In this document: positions 24,101 to 36,100 of the stretch, in pieces | Position numbering within the stretch: position 1 is the stretch's first letter | How the letters are laid out: each line of letters opens with the position of its first letter | Source: Centropus unirufus | Lineage: Eukaryota; Chordata; Aves; Cuculiformes; Centropidae | Assembly: GCA_013397695.1 (NCBI GenBank) | Contig: VYZI01000067.1 | Span: 2,261,713-2,325,712 of the forward strand | Reading direction: 5' to 3' | Length of the DNA: 64,000 bases | Made by a program: the position numbers and the translations under genes | Notes under the pieces: model-generated | Seen by the model: only the letters and a program-made list of their open reading frames with translations | Told to the model about the DNA's origin: nothing | Databases searched by the model: none

Positions 24101-27100
24101 CAAGCTATCTGTATACCACTTTTCAACCCATGTTCTATAGGCATCCTTCTGTTAGGCTTCCCTGTGCTCTTCATGTACTTTGAAATCGATAGGAGAAAGG
24201 CACCTCGCGCCTTTGATATCTGTGATTCTCTTTCACAATAGGAAAACTATAAAAAATTACTTTCAGTATCTTCAATGGTGTTAGCTATGTGAATGGCACA
24301 ACAAGAAGAAGACAGCACAGTCCTTTCCCTCAAGTGGTGTGTGGTGCTGCTTCGACAGCATCCAGACTACAAAGGGAAAGAGGGCAGTAGGAGGGTGCAC
24401 AGCCAGCACATGTCTATGACACTGTTAAGTTTGATGCATTTGCTGCATCTTTGTGTTTCTTTTTTCTTTTTCTCTTCCTTCTTCTTTTTCTTCAGCTACA
24501 TTTAAGCTGTTTTCAAGGTCCCAGTGGTATTTCTGAGAACAAAAGGGAATAAAGAGAAAAAAAAACAAACAGAAAGAGAGAAACCAGCAAAGGCAAAAAA
24601 AAACAACATTCCAGAAGCAGGGTGGGGTGATAAAAAAAGACAACTGGTATAATATAGTAAAGGGGTACAGTCCTTGGAGGTAGTCAGTGAGCTGGGGAAC
24701 AGGCCAGAGGTGACAGGCAAAGGTGAACAGGGGCTGAGCAAAACGCGCTGGAAGACAGAGCTGGACTGACAATGACAAATGTTGGACTTAAGCTAAATAC
24801 AGTACTTTATGATGATGAGGTGAATTTGGAAAATTAAATGAAACAAGGACTTCTAACATTTTTTTCCCCTCATCTGTGTTTGCAATCACCTTTTACAGAC
24901 TGTCTGATGCATCTACCCAGTTTCACTACATATTTGAAAATAAACTATGGGGACTGTTTAGTCTAAAACATCATCATTATTCAACCTATTACTTGAAGTA
25001 GTTTAATTTCATTCTTATCTGTTTTGACAGCTGAATCTTATCTTCCTGGTGATCACATTGTGCAAAATGGTGAAGCACTCAAACACTTTGAAACCAGACT
25101 CTAGCAGGTTGGAAAACATTAAGTAAGTGCTTTGTGTTCAAGTATGAGAACTATGATTATTTTCTGATTGCTGAACTGATTGAAAGCTACTCTCCATTAG
25201 GAGCACATGCCATTGTCTCCCAGCAACTGCAGATGTCAATTAGAAGCAAACAGATCCAATCCTGCTTTCGTCACATTGTTGCTGTAATGTCACAAACGCC
25301 GGTCAAAATTAGATAATTTCAGCCTGGAACTAGTGCCAAGAAACTGTTTCACGGAAATGCCACAACACTGTAGGAATTTCATTTGCATTTAAAATGCAGT
25401 TCAAAAATGACGCTCCTGTTTGCATGGCTGATATGATTATATTAAGTTTGTTTTGTTAAATGACTTTTTGATTTAGGGATTCTGAGCAGTTTCTACCCGT
25501 AATCCTGTTCTCCCAAGAGAATTGACTCTATTATTATTGTTAACTTGAAGATTATCTGCTGTTTTCATGCTAATTTAACAAGTGTTTACTTTATCATGGT
25601 GCTGTACTGCAGTATCCCTTTTGCAGAGTAATAGAAGTGTTATATTATTAACGAGGCTTTGGCAGTTCTTGCTTCTTTAGATAGTCTTTTGCTGTACTCT
25701 CTGTAGCTTTACATTGTACTGAAGGTTTTTGTTATCCACACTGAAGGGATGGTGCAACTTTCTAACACCGAGGGTTGGATGCGAAAGGGTTTTTCAGATT
25801 TGCTTTGAATGTTGAAAATGGCAAGGGGAGAATTCCAGTAAGGCTAACATTGTGAACTAGATGTTCTAGATAGGTCAGTATCAGCTTCATTGCATGATGC
25901 ATGATGAGAGAGAGAGCTAATCTTTAGCATCTCTCTCTCTTTTCTTCCTTTTCCTCTTTCTGTCTTCTCATCCACACCAGTAATTACCGTGTTTGTGATG
26001 GCTACTATAATACGGACTTACCTGGGTAAGATAGAACCCTACATTAACAAATTTCTGGCATGATTTTTAACTTTACAAACTCGGTCAATATTGTGGATAT
26101 CCCTTAATTTTAATTAACTAGTTTTGAGATACCTGATTTGCTAAACAATTTTTAACTATTATATGCCTTTATAATTTTAAATTGCTTGCCTCTGCATTTT
26201 GAATTTCCTAATTTTGACTAATTTTTATAGACAATTTAAAATGCTCTTATTAATTTCTGTTTCAATTCTGTCTAATAATTTTGTTTCTCTTTTCTGCTTA
26301 TAATGCTTTCTAGCTATGAAGATAATAAGCCATTTATCAAGTAAGATCATTAGTTAGATGTGGAATTCACTGACTAAATTCCCTTTCCCTTCCATTCCGT
26401 GCCGTTCTCTACAATTCCTTTTCCTTAACCTACTCATGATGGAATCTTTTTTTAGACTATTCTGTAGAGCAATATCCATATTTTTGTCACATTTCAGCAG
26501 GGTTTCTTCATGTGGAAGTTAGATCATCTAGCTTCAGTTTAGCTGAGTTTATCGGAGCATTAAAGATTTGGGCTCTAGGCTTTTAATCTGCTCTTTAACC
26601 TTTGTGCATTTGTGTTACATTATTTGGTGTCATATGGCAGCACCACTGTTTAAAATCTATCGTGCGATTAGTCGCTAAGCCAGATTTATCAATCTCTTCT
26701 GTAAAAGCAGATAAAGCAATGGAGTAGCTGGGGCTTGCACTATACTTCTACATTTCAAAATAGTTTTGACATCCTATGCAGTTCTTGAGAAAGAAAAAGG
26801 TCACATCTACTCTTGCTGTTTTCACTGGAGACTAAGATTACCAAATGGAATTGTTCTCTCTTTAATAGATAAAAGGTTAAACCCAAGGAATTTTTATATT
26901 TGAATATGAACCTAGTAAAAGTCAACTGCAGGAACTGAAATGTTAATATTGGATTTGGCGAAACGCATTCTCATAAGTGTGTTACTAAAAAATATGTTAC
27001 TAAAATTAATGTTACTAAAATCAATTTTCTTTTACAGATCCTGGGTCCTGGGTGCATTTGCTCTCCTGTGTCTCCTTGGCCTAACATGGTCATTTGGCCT

Positions 27101-30100
27101 GCTCTTTATCAATGAGGGGACTGTTGTGATGACGTATCTCTTCACAGTATTTAATGCTTTCCAAGGAATGTTTATTTTCATCTTCCATTGTGCCCTTCAA
27201 AAGAAAGTAAGTTGCTGAAAACACAGATTTGTCTTTCCTAACTCCTTAACGCCACACATGTCTCTTGAAAAAAGACATTGAAAAAGTAGCAATGTCAGGG
27301 ACTGGAGTTCTTTGAAGTAGTTTGAGGAGGGGACTAGGATTCAAAAGCAAATCTTGCTGTGCGTGCTTGTGGAAGTCGTGGAACTGTTCTGTGGCCCTGG
27401 CAGGTTTAAAGCAGATACAGCAATTCTAGCCTAGGCTTGAAAAGTTTTGAAGCTTTAAGGAAGAAAATTAGTGTAAAAAATGAACTGTTTAACATTGGTA
27501 ATGTGATACATATTAGTCTGGAGTTACAGTCAAAAGTTCCCTATGTGCACATGAAACAAATTCTGCCTCCTCTGCAGCACTGCAAACAAAGAATCATTTA
27601 CAATATCAGCCCACCTCAGCTTGGAAACTTTCTCTTTTCCTCAGATCAAGGCAGAGGACCTCTCTTGAGATCCTGTTAAGCTGCCACATAAAGCTACAAG
27701 TGATAGGCAGGGATAGTACTATCAGTGCTCATTCATTAAAAAATTTAGTGAGATATAATAATTAATTTTGTTGTGAACTTCGACACGCTGTACAAAAAAA
27801 CAGTAATTAATGCAAGACAGTTGCTAATGAGGAAAGCTTTCCACATTTGCCAGCCTGACTACTTTTCTCCAGTGTTTGCCTCTCCCAGCAATCCAGGAGT
27901 TTTGTGTTATTAATGGGAGCAAATGGAATCCCCTGGCAAGAGCATTCCCTCGTGAGCAGGCTCTGCTAAATTAGTTCTGCTCCCCTTCACCCGGTGGAAA
28001 CAGAGGGGTCCAGAAGGAGCAGGTCTGCTGGGAAAGAGAAAGCTTGTATGGGAGGAAGGAGCAAATGGAAGAGGAGGAGGTGAAGGGTGCAGCCAGGTGG
28101 GATTCTATTTGAGTTCCCCAGACTGTCTTAGTGGTGCTTTAATGAAGGACAGAAGAAAATAACTCATAGCCTGTCTTAGAAGGTGTAGCAACTAAAAGTA
28201 ATAAGTGTTGAGAAGAAAGGTAAATGTAAAAAAACTTCACCCCCAAAATTTTTAAAGTTCAATAATACACCTGGCACTTGGAAATACTCAATTTATCATA
28301 TTTATATTCTAAATATTTTACCAGTTTTCGGCTGGCAACCTAGCAAATATTAACTCCCAGTAGAATTAGCTCACTAGAGACATAATTAATCAATATTTAT
28401 AAAATAGTTTGGGAACATTGGAAAAAGCATTGCTGTGTAAGTACAAAAATCACGTTCTTGCATGTTCTCTACCAGCTCTAACAGTATCAGCATCTCTAAA
28501 TTTGGTGTAGACAATGGCACTCAGCCGCGCTTTAGGAAAAATCTGGTAGACAGAAAGAATTTTCTTTAGATAAACACAGCACTCTTATTTTGAGAGAACA
28601 AAAGCACATTTAGAGAGAAGATTGAGCCTAGGAAAAGAAGACAGGGATGAAAATGCAAACATTCTCAAAATGCAAATAATTTCTAGATTAGGGTTTCACA
28701 TAATGTTGCCCTTTCTACCACTTGTATTGGACTTGAAAATCAAAAACAGATTCCTTTTTTTTATTTCTTTTTACAGCTGTGCATTGTTTTTATATCAAGT
28801 GGAGTCAGCAAAAAGCAATATTAAAATACCAGTCAAGTGTGAAAAAGCATAACCTAGAGCAATAAGAGTTATACCTGAAAGAATGTTAAAGCTGCCATTT
28901 CAGATTTTTAAGTTTCGATGCCTTTGACTGGATATCATCTTATCCTCTGTATGCATAGCTAATGTCTTTTTATTCTGTTATTACTAGTTGGTCACTAAAT
29001 TGAACAGAGAAATAGAATTGTGGAAGTGAAAACTATTATGTTTCCAGTTCTGACAGGATGATAGGGCTGTTGCTTCCATCAGTTTCCAACAAGCTATAAT
29101 TTAGAAATAATGACAGTGGAATGTGCAGTACTGACAGATAATGTACATTCACTGCAATATAGGCATTAGGCAAAACCAGCCCTGGAGGGTGGTATTTGGG
29201 TAAAAATACAGTTTTGATTGCTATTGTCTCTACTGTGTAGTGGTTTGGAGCATTTAATATCCATTAGTGTTCAGGAATGCATTTTCTTAGGTGTTATACC
29301 ATCTATAGATGATATATGTAGGCTCGTGTTTTTCCAGACTACAAAGTTAAAGATGATAATTCTATGGCTGTGTATTTCTTTTTTCATTTTTTGTGTGTCT
29401 TTTGTGCTCATACAGAGAGGGATTCACTCAAAACATGTACCATATACTTTTATATACAGATGGGCTATTATTGTCCCTCGCATAAAGCTAAGGCACAAAC
29501 TGCTCATATTTTCTTGAACCTTGTGGTTTATAGAAACATCCCAGTATGTATTCTATGAATAAAAGTATTGTAATATTGAACAGCACATGGCATATGTAAA
29601 TCCACATTATTATCTTTTTTGCCTTTTCATCCCTTCCTATTTCACACACTCGTAATTTTCTTCCTCGCCTACAGATTCATAGATCAAGCCGAATTTCCAA
29701 ATTAGTTGAAATCCCACGTTTCCCAGAAATTTAGGAACCTTATTGATGTAGAAATGACACCAAGTATCTGGTGGAAGACTTACTAATTTAGTCTTATGCA
29801 TCTTTAAAAATTCTGTCTGCTATGGACTTTCACTTCTGCTGAGTTGTGTGTGCACTCTTCTCTTATCTGAAAGCAGTGGTCAATGTTGCAGTCACCAAAT
29901 AGAAAAGAATTAGCTGCTCTGTAAATTAATCCTGATTACTTCCATGACAAATGTTAATAGACATAAATCACAAAAGTAAAGTTTCCAGTAGGTCACTAGC
30001 AACAGGGGGTGAATAAATGCAGGCCAAATACTGGAATCGCTGATGAGTTTTGTTGCTCTGTCAGAGATCTCGTATACATAGGAGTATTCAGATTTCTAGC

Positions 30101-33100
30101 TTCAGCAAAGACAGTAATGTAGATTTGAGGGTTTCTTAATAAAATTAATCCCATAAATAACTCAGTTGTGATTATTCAGGTGCATCTAAGTGCTGTGTTG
30201 GAAATAATTTGTTCAAAAATCCTGGGTAGCAGATAGTACTGCCATGAAGTATGGAAAAATACCAAGATTTCACTAATGGCCAACAATTCAAGAGACAAGA
30301 ACTATCTATTTGCTTGAAAAGTGTGTGAGGAATTTCAGCGCAAGGTTTATGTCTTTTTGCCAGCAGGGATATTTGACACTATTTTTTGTGCTAAGTAATT
30401 TGTTTGCCCGCCCTGTAGGTGCGTAAGGAATATGGCAAATGCTTCCGACATTCTTACTGCTGTGGTGGACTACCAACTGAGAGTCCCCACAGTTCAGTGA
30501 AGGCATCAACAACCAGAACTAGTGCTCGCTATTCCTCTGGCACTCAGGTAACAAAGATTTTGACAGCATCTTTTAATTAACCTTATTTATATAAAGCCTG
30601 CTGTGATGTGTTCTGATCAGAAGCAGTAATTGTCTTCTCAGTATTATCATTTAGAGGGAAAATACATACTTTTCTGTGCTGGAATTGATTATTTTTAAGC
30701 ATTTCTGTTTGCTTTATTCTAATGCAAACACCTTATTTTTCTTGTAATTAGGGGCTAGTTTATAGGAAGATTTATACCACTACTTTTCATCTAAATGAAA
30801 TTGAATAAATTGGAGTTTTAATACCAAAAGGAGTTTCACTCCCTGCTAGAAGAATGGCTTACTTTAGGCCAAAATAAACACAAATAGTCTACATAATAAC
30901 ACATAAGTAGGAAAAATATTTTTATAACTTACTATGCTTATGTGTCATTGCTTGATGTTAACAGAGTCGTATAAGGAGGATGTGGAATGACACTGTGAGA
31001 AAACAATCTGAATCGTCTTTTATCTCAGGTGACATCAACAGCACTTCAACTCTTAATCAAGGTCAGTCACTGGGAACATTTCCGTTTTAGAAGCCTACAT
31101 ATATAAATAAAATTTAATATAGATTTATATCATTTAACACAGAAGAATTGAAAAGAATGTTTTAAAAAAAAATTCTGGAACAAATATTCTCTAAAAGCAG
31201 AGTTTTAAAGTCAACCACCAGCATATTTTCAAAACGTGTTCTCAGCTGGGCCCCCCTGCTATAGAAGTTGAATTCGTGGGAATGTATTTAAATAAGTTTC
31301 ATCAGTAATCTAACTTAAAAGCAAGATCGTAATTTTAAATCTTTCATAATAACCTTTATAGGTTAAATCTGAACAGAAATATGAGTGCAGTAACATTTTA
31401 ATGCATATTTGACTATGATTTTTAGGTGCAGAAATTTTCCCAGTGAAATCTCATTGATATGATTTCTATGCAAAAGATGTCTGTAAAGCATTTATCTTTT
31501 CTATTTCAAAGGGCATCATATCTGTCACATGGGATAGAATCCAGATTTTCAGGCACGGGGAAGCCAAAACTCCAAATTTTTTAGCTCCGATCAACTTTGA
31601 AATCTGTAAGCTCATTCTCATGGCAGGTTAGAAGGCAAGGTTATTAACCAAGACAGAATGTCCCTTCCTTTCTCCCCTCCCCTCTGTGTTTTTTAAAGGC
31701 AGTTTGAGCTATCAGTGGAGGAAAGACTGCTCTGTGCAAGCCAAGTTCAAAGCAAGCCAAGTTCAAAGCCTTTTCTTCCACCCACGTCCCTTGGAGAACG
31801 ACACGTAGCCCTGATCTCATTGCGACCAGTTCCTACTCAACTCAGTTTCAAACAGAAAATTCACCACTGTCAGGGCTGCTGTAAAGCCCTTATCAGTCAC
31901 AACTAACAAATTCACCCCCCTTTGGTTTTTAGTAGTAGAGACATGTACTAAACTCACATTAATTTGGAAGTAAAAAGTGTTTTGCGAAAGCAAAGATTTT
32001 TGGAAGCATGATTCAATATTTGCTATTTGACCTGCAGAAAGTGGAGAAGACCCGTGTGTCTCACTGCTACCCCATCTGAATCTGAGATCCTCCAGCAAAA
32101 TCAAAATTAAGTAACTTCTGCTAAGTATAAAATACATATTTTCCATGCCCAAGAAAGAAGTATATTCCCGTCTAGTTCCTTATTAAAATCTCATAAATAC
32201 ACTGCAGATAAAAGTCTGGGATTTCACCCTAATTCGACGCCTCTGACTGCTGTGCTATGCTGTAACCTTCCTGCACCCTCAGTTATTTTAAAGTTAAAGA
32301 GAGATCTTGGAAGCTTCTGCCTGTTTCAGAGCTCCAGTCTCAAGTCACTGGAGATGTTCTGCCATGATGAGAAAAATTGCTCTCATCTTTATTCAATTAC
32401 AATATTGTCACTATCTCACTGATACATACACGTGAGGGTAGTTTAGTAATGACAAGTGTCATTTTTCCTTTAAAGTAAAACTATAGATTTTAAAGTTGGC
32501 AAAAAAAAAACTGATTTAAAAAAACACATTCGGTTAACTATAAATTACAGTAATAATTCTAACCAAGACTGAAGATAGTACATAACAACAACAAAAAAAC
32601 ACAAACCACCAAGCAAAATATTTTATGTAATCTTTCCAGCAATAAATATATTACAGCTGAAAAAGCTGATAAAACCTTTTCAGTTGTTCTCTGATCAAAA
32701 CTTTCAAATCAGATTAGCATAATCAGGCAATAATTCCCTGAACCTGAGAGATTTCTGCTCATTTCTGCTCCCAAGCCTTTGCTAGAACAAAAGCTTTAGT
32801 ATTTGGAGTATGTCCTGTTTTCTCCTTGCCAATGAAAAAATACCCATCCTATAAAAATATAGGCAGCTCTTTAGTTGTCCTTGAGTCTGTAATACACTGA
32901 TCCTGATATACTGCTGTGAAATACAATAGAAAAGTAAGAGGGATTTTACCTTAGTGAAATGTTTGAAGTAAGTTTTAAATCACAACATTTTGTGGGGGGG
33001 ATTGGTTTTTGTTGTTTTTTTTTTTTGGGGGGGGGTCTTTTTTTGTCATTGTTCCAACCCATTTTTCTTCTAGGAGCTAGAAAACAGAGATTAATTGAAT

Positions 33101-36100
33101 TTTTAATAATTTCTCAAAAATGCTCGCGTTTTTTTCCTATTTATTCCAAGAGTTCTTTAAATGGTGGTGTATTTTATGTCAAATGGATTTAAATCTGTTC
33201 ATGCAGTATTTTGCTTCGTCTTCCATTGTTTGCAAACTGATTGTTTGAAGAAAACTTGTTGTTTGAGAAATTCTGTTTCAAAACCTGGCAGATAAGTTTG
33301 CGGCATGAATGTCCCAGGAGAAAATGTGAATGCTCTGATTTCTTAGAGCAAATATTTTTCTTTCCCCTCAGCATGCATACTTTTGCATATACTAAGATAT
33401 GCTTCTTGCAGTTTGTCATCCACTGTCTGTTTGAAAACAGAAAATCCCTTCCCCTCTCCGTGTGTTTTTAATAAAGTGAATAACAGCTCTGATCCTCTCA
33501 TAGGAGATTTTTCAATACCTTTCAATTGAAAAAATTCAGTTCTCTCAGTTCTGGACAGAAGTGTTCGAGCCGATCAGTTTTAAAGTTATAATGGCTTTCT
33601 CTAGTACCTTGATCTCTACACATTTAATTGCTATTCTTGTGTAACAGTGATTTTGTATACATTAGTAAATGTCACTCTTGCTAGATGTTTACTTTGGGGA
33701 TTTGGACAGCACCTGTGAATTACTGGAATCTGCCTGTATTTTCTTACTCCCATTTCAAATACATAGCTCAAATACATTCAGAAATTTTCAGCTGAATTGC
33801 ATCTGACAAGGCCTACATGATTCATGATGAATAAAAAAATATTCATTATTGAAACTGTCAGCCTAAAATTAAAGAACTGACATTTTTTTTTTCTGTTTCT
33901 TTTGCTTTAGGAATGACTGGCAATTACCTACTAACAAACCCTCTTCTTCGACCACACGGCACTAACAACCCCTATAACACATTGCTCGCTGAAACAGTTG
34001 TATGTAATGCCCCTTCAGCTCCTGTGTTTAACTCACCAGGTGTGCTTATACTTCCTGAATAAAACCGCTTTTCTTGGCTTGCTCCAAATCCCTTCTTTTC
34101 CCTAGATAGAAACTCAAGTTGCAATACCCTAGCCATACATCCTGAATTTCTGTCAGTTCAAGAAATGCAGTATTGCCAATGTCAGCTTGTAAAACTGCAC
34201 TATATTATAGTAATGCCTTTGCCATAACAGTATTTACCAATAATTATCCATGTTTTTAACACAGGTGGCATAAATCTTAATATACTATTACAGGACTGAC
34301 ACCACATGGTCCGAGAGCCCATCTTCAAGATATATATCACTTAGAGGTATCATGTCTATGCAATATAAGGTTGAATCTAAAGCTTGCTGAAAAAAAAAAG
34401 TGGTTATGGAACAGATTAGATACTAAAGCAGCGCAAGGCATCTTGGCACCTTTGGATACCCCAGTGCAGAAAACTGTATCCAGCATCAAACAGATCAAAA
34501 CTATAGTATAGTGCAGCTTTATGGTAGATCATTTTTCTGTAGGAAAATCTTGAGATAAACAGCTAGAACAGTTTAGTTCTGTAGGGATAAAGGGTGTCAT
34601 CACTTACCTAACGTTTTGTTGTTTCATTATCTAGTTGCCTTGTTTAACTACGGTGCAATTCGTCAGTTAATAGCAAGCAGTTACTGTTTGATCAGTCATA
34701 AGATCACTTTAATATAACTGGAACGATAAATCTTTGATAAAGATCTCATAAAACGTTGTTTCCAGTTTTTATTTCAAGTTTCCTTTTAAACTGAACTGTA
34801 GTTTCTATTTTCATTCTCTTGTTTTCTTACTTTCCTTATGCTTTCCTCTAGCAACCTACAGAGAGACAAGTATGGGAGTAAAACTTAACTTTGCCTATCA
34901 AATGTAAATTTTTTCAGCATGATTTTTAATGGGCACAATTAAAACATAACTAGCGGTCATGAAGTAGACTCAGCGGGCAAGTGGTTCACAATTTGCAAAG
35001 GAAATGTTTCCACATTCAAAAAGTACTCGCATACTGCTTTTTGGGAAACAACATGGGGTCCGTAACAAACCCTATTGGTAACCCAAGTTCTGCAATGCTG
35101 AAATAATTTGCTGTTTAAACCCAAAGCAGTGTCAATCAAAAATGTTTAACAATTTACTTATATTTTTTGCATTCCCACAGTAATCTTGCTACAGGCTATG
35201 GAAAGATTTCAAATGAATTACCTGATCATGGGCAACAAAATTTGCCTCATCAAACCAATTTGAATATATTCTAGCATGCTTAACTCTGCAGTATATCATA
35301 GAAAACTCATTTTGGATTATCAGATATATTTTGGTATCTGTTTAGCAGAAGAAAAGAGAATTAAAATTATAGAATTAAATCACTTTCATGAGGGAAATGA
35401 ATGCCAGCATGTGGTCCATGCGTTGTCTACTTTTATAAATGCCATATGTTCTGCGCAGCTAAATCCATTGCAAGAAAAATCTTGGAACATATATGAAATC
35501 GCAAAACTACAATGTTGTTTAATCAAAGCTTAAAGAGACCTTTCAAACAACCCTCATCACTGTTTAAATCAGCACACATGGAGAGGAGTTGAAAATAATG
35601 CAAATACAAAATTATTTGCAAATTACCCAGGATTTATTTGGAAATTATTACTCTATTTTTTTAAGTTGAAGACAGAACTCTTTTCATGAGAAAATGCAAT
35701 TACTTTTTAATTGAAAACAATATTTTCCGGAGAAGACTGAATTTTCTAGGATAAGCTGCAGCTTTAATTATGAAAAAAAACCAAACATATAATCATTTCC
35801 AAAGCAACTTTCTTCTTATGCTCCTCCAAGCCTTGCATATAATGCAGCAGCCTCACAGTGGTCAGTCTCATTTCAGTAAAGTCACTCCATTCTTTCTTTA
35901 CTTCCAGACATATCTGTAGATAAAGTGATTTTCTAGGAATGCTCTCGCCATCTGACCTTCCATGGTTCTGACTGTTTATTTTCTTTCAAAGTTTATTTTT
36001 TCCTTTTTCTTTCTCCTTTTGCTTGGGAAGCGCTGTGCTGTCATAGTTTACATGTCTTTGTGTCTGTAGGAAAATCTTTTCTTTATCGTGTTACCAAAAA

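Larger units (their letters stand above)
16316..25030 (+). other. ADGRL2: ADGRL2 large intron (8.7 kb) within TM5
   Basis: The longest intron in the window, splitting the TM5 codons. It contains a CR1 copy (18.73-19.50 kb, sense), an antisense CR1 fragment (21.85-21.95 kb) and a pyrimidine tract followed by a purine tract (24.46-24.61 kb). Several open frames of 60-117 codons (for example 16712-17026 and 24425-24778, minus strand) are low-complexity or chance. I see no nested gene or structured RNA. Confidence 0.8.

Noticed and set aside
24425..24778. 117-codon minus-strand frame with many Phe, Leu and Ser
   Set aside because: Its composition comes from the purine and pyrimidine tracts; no splice borders or known fold.
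31817..32152. 111-codon minus-strand frame
   Set aside because: Inside an ADGRL2 intron, no splice signals, length expected by chance.
34040..34063. Read-through end GVLILPE after the exon at 34039
   Set aside because: A retained intron gives only seven codons; no poly(A) signal close by and no known isoform.
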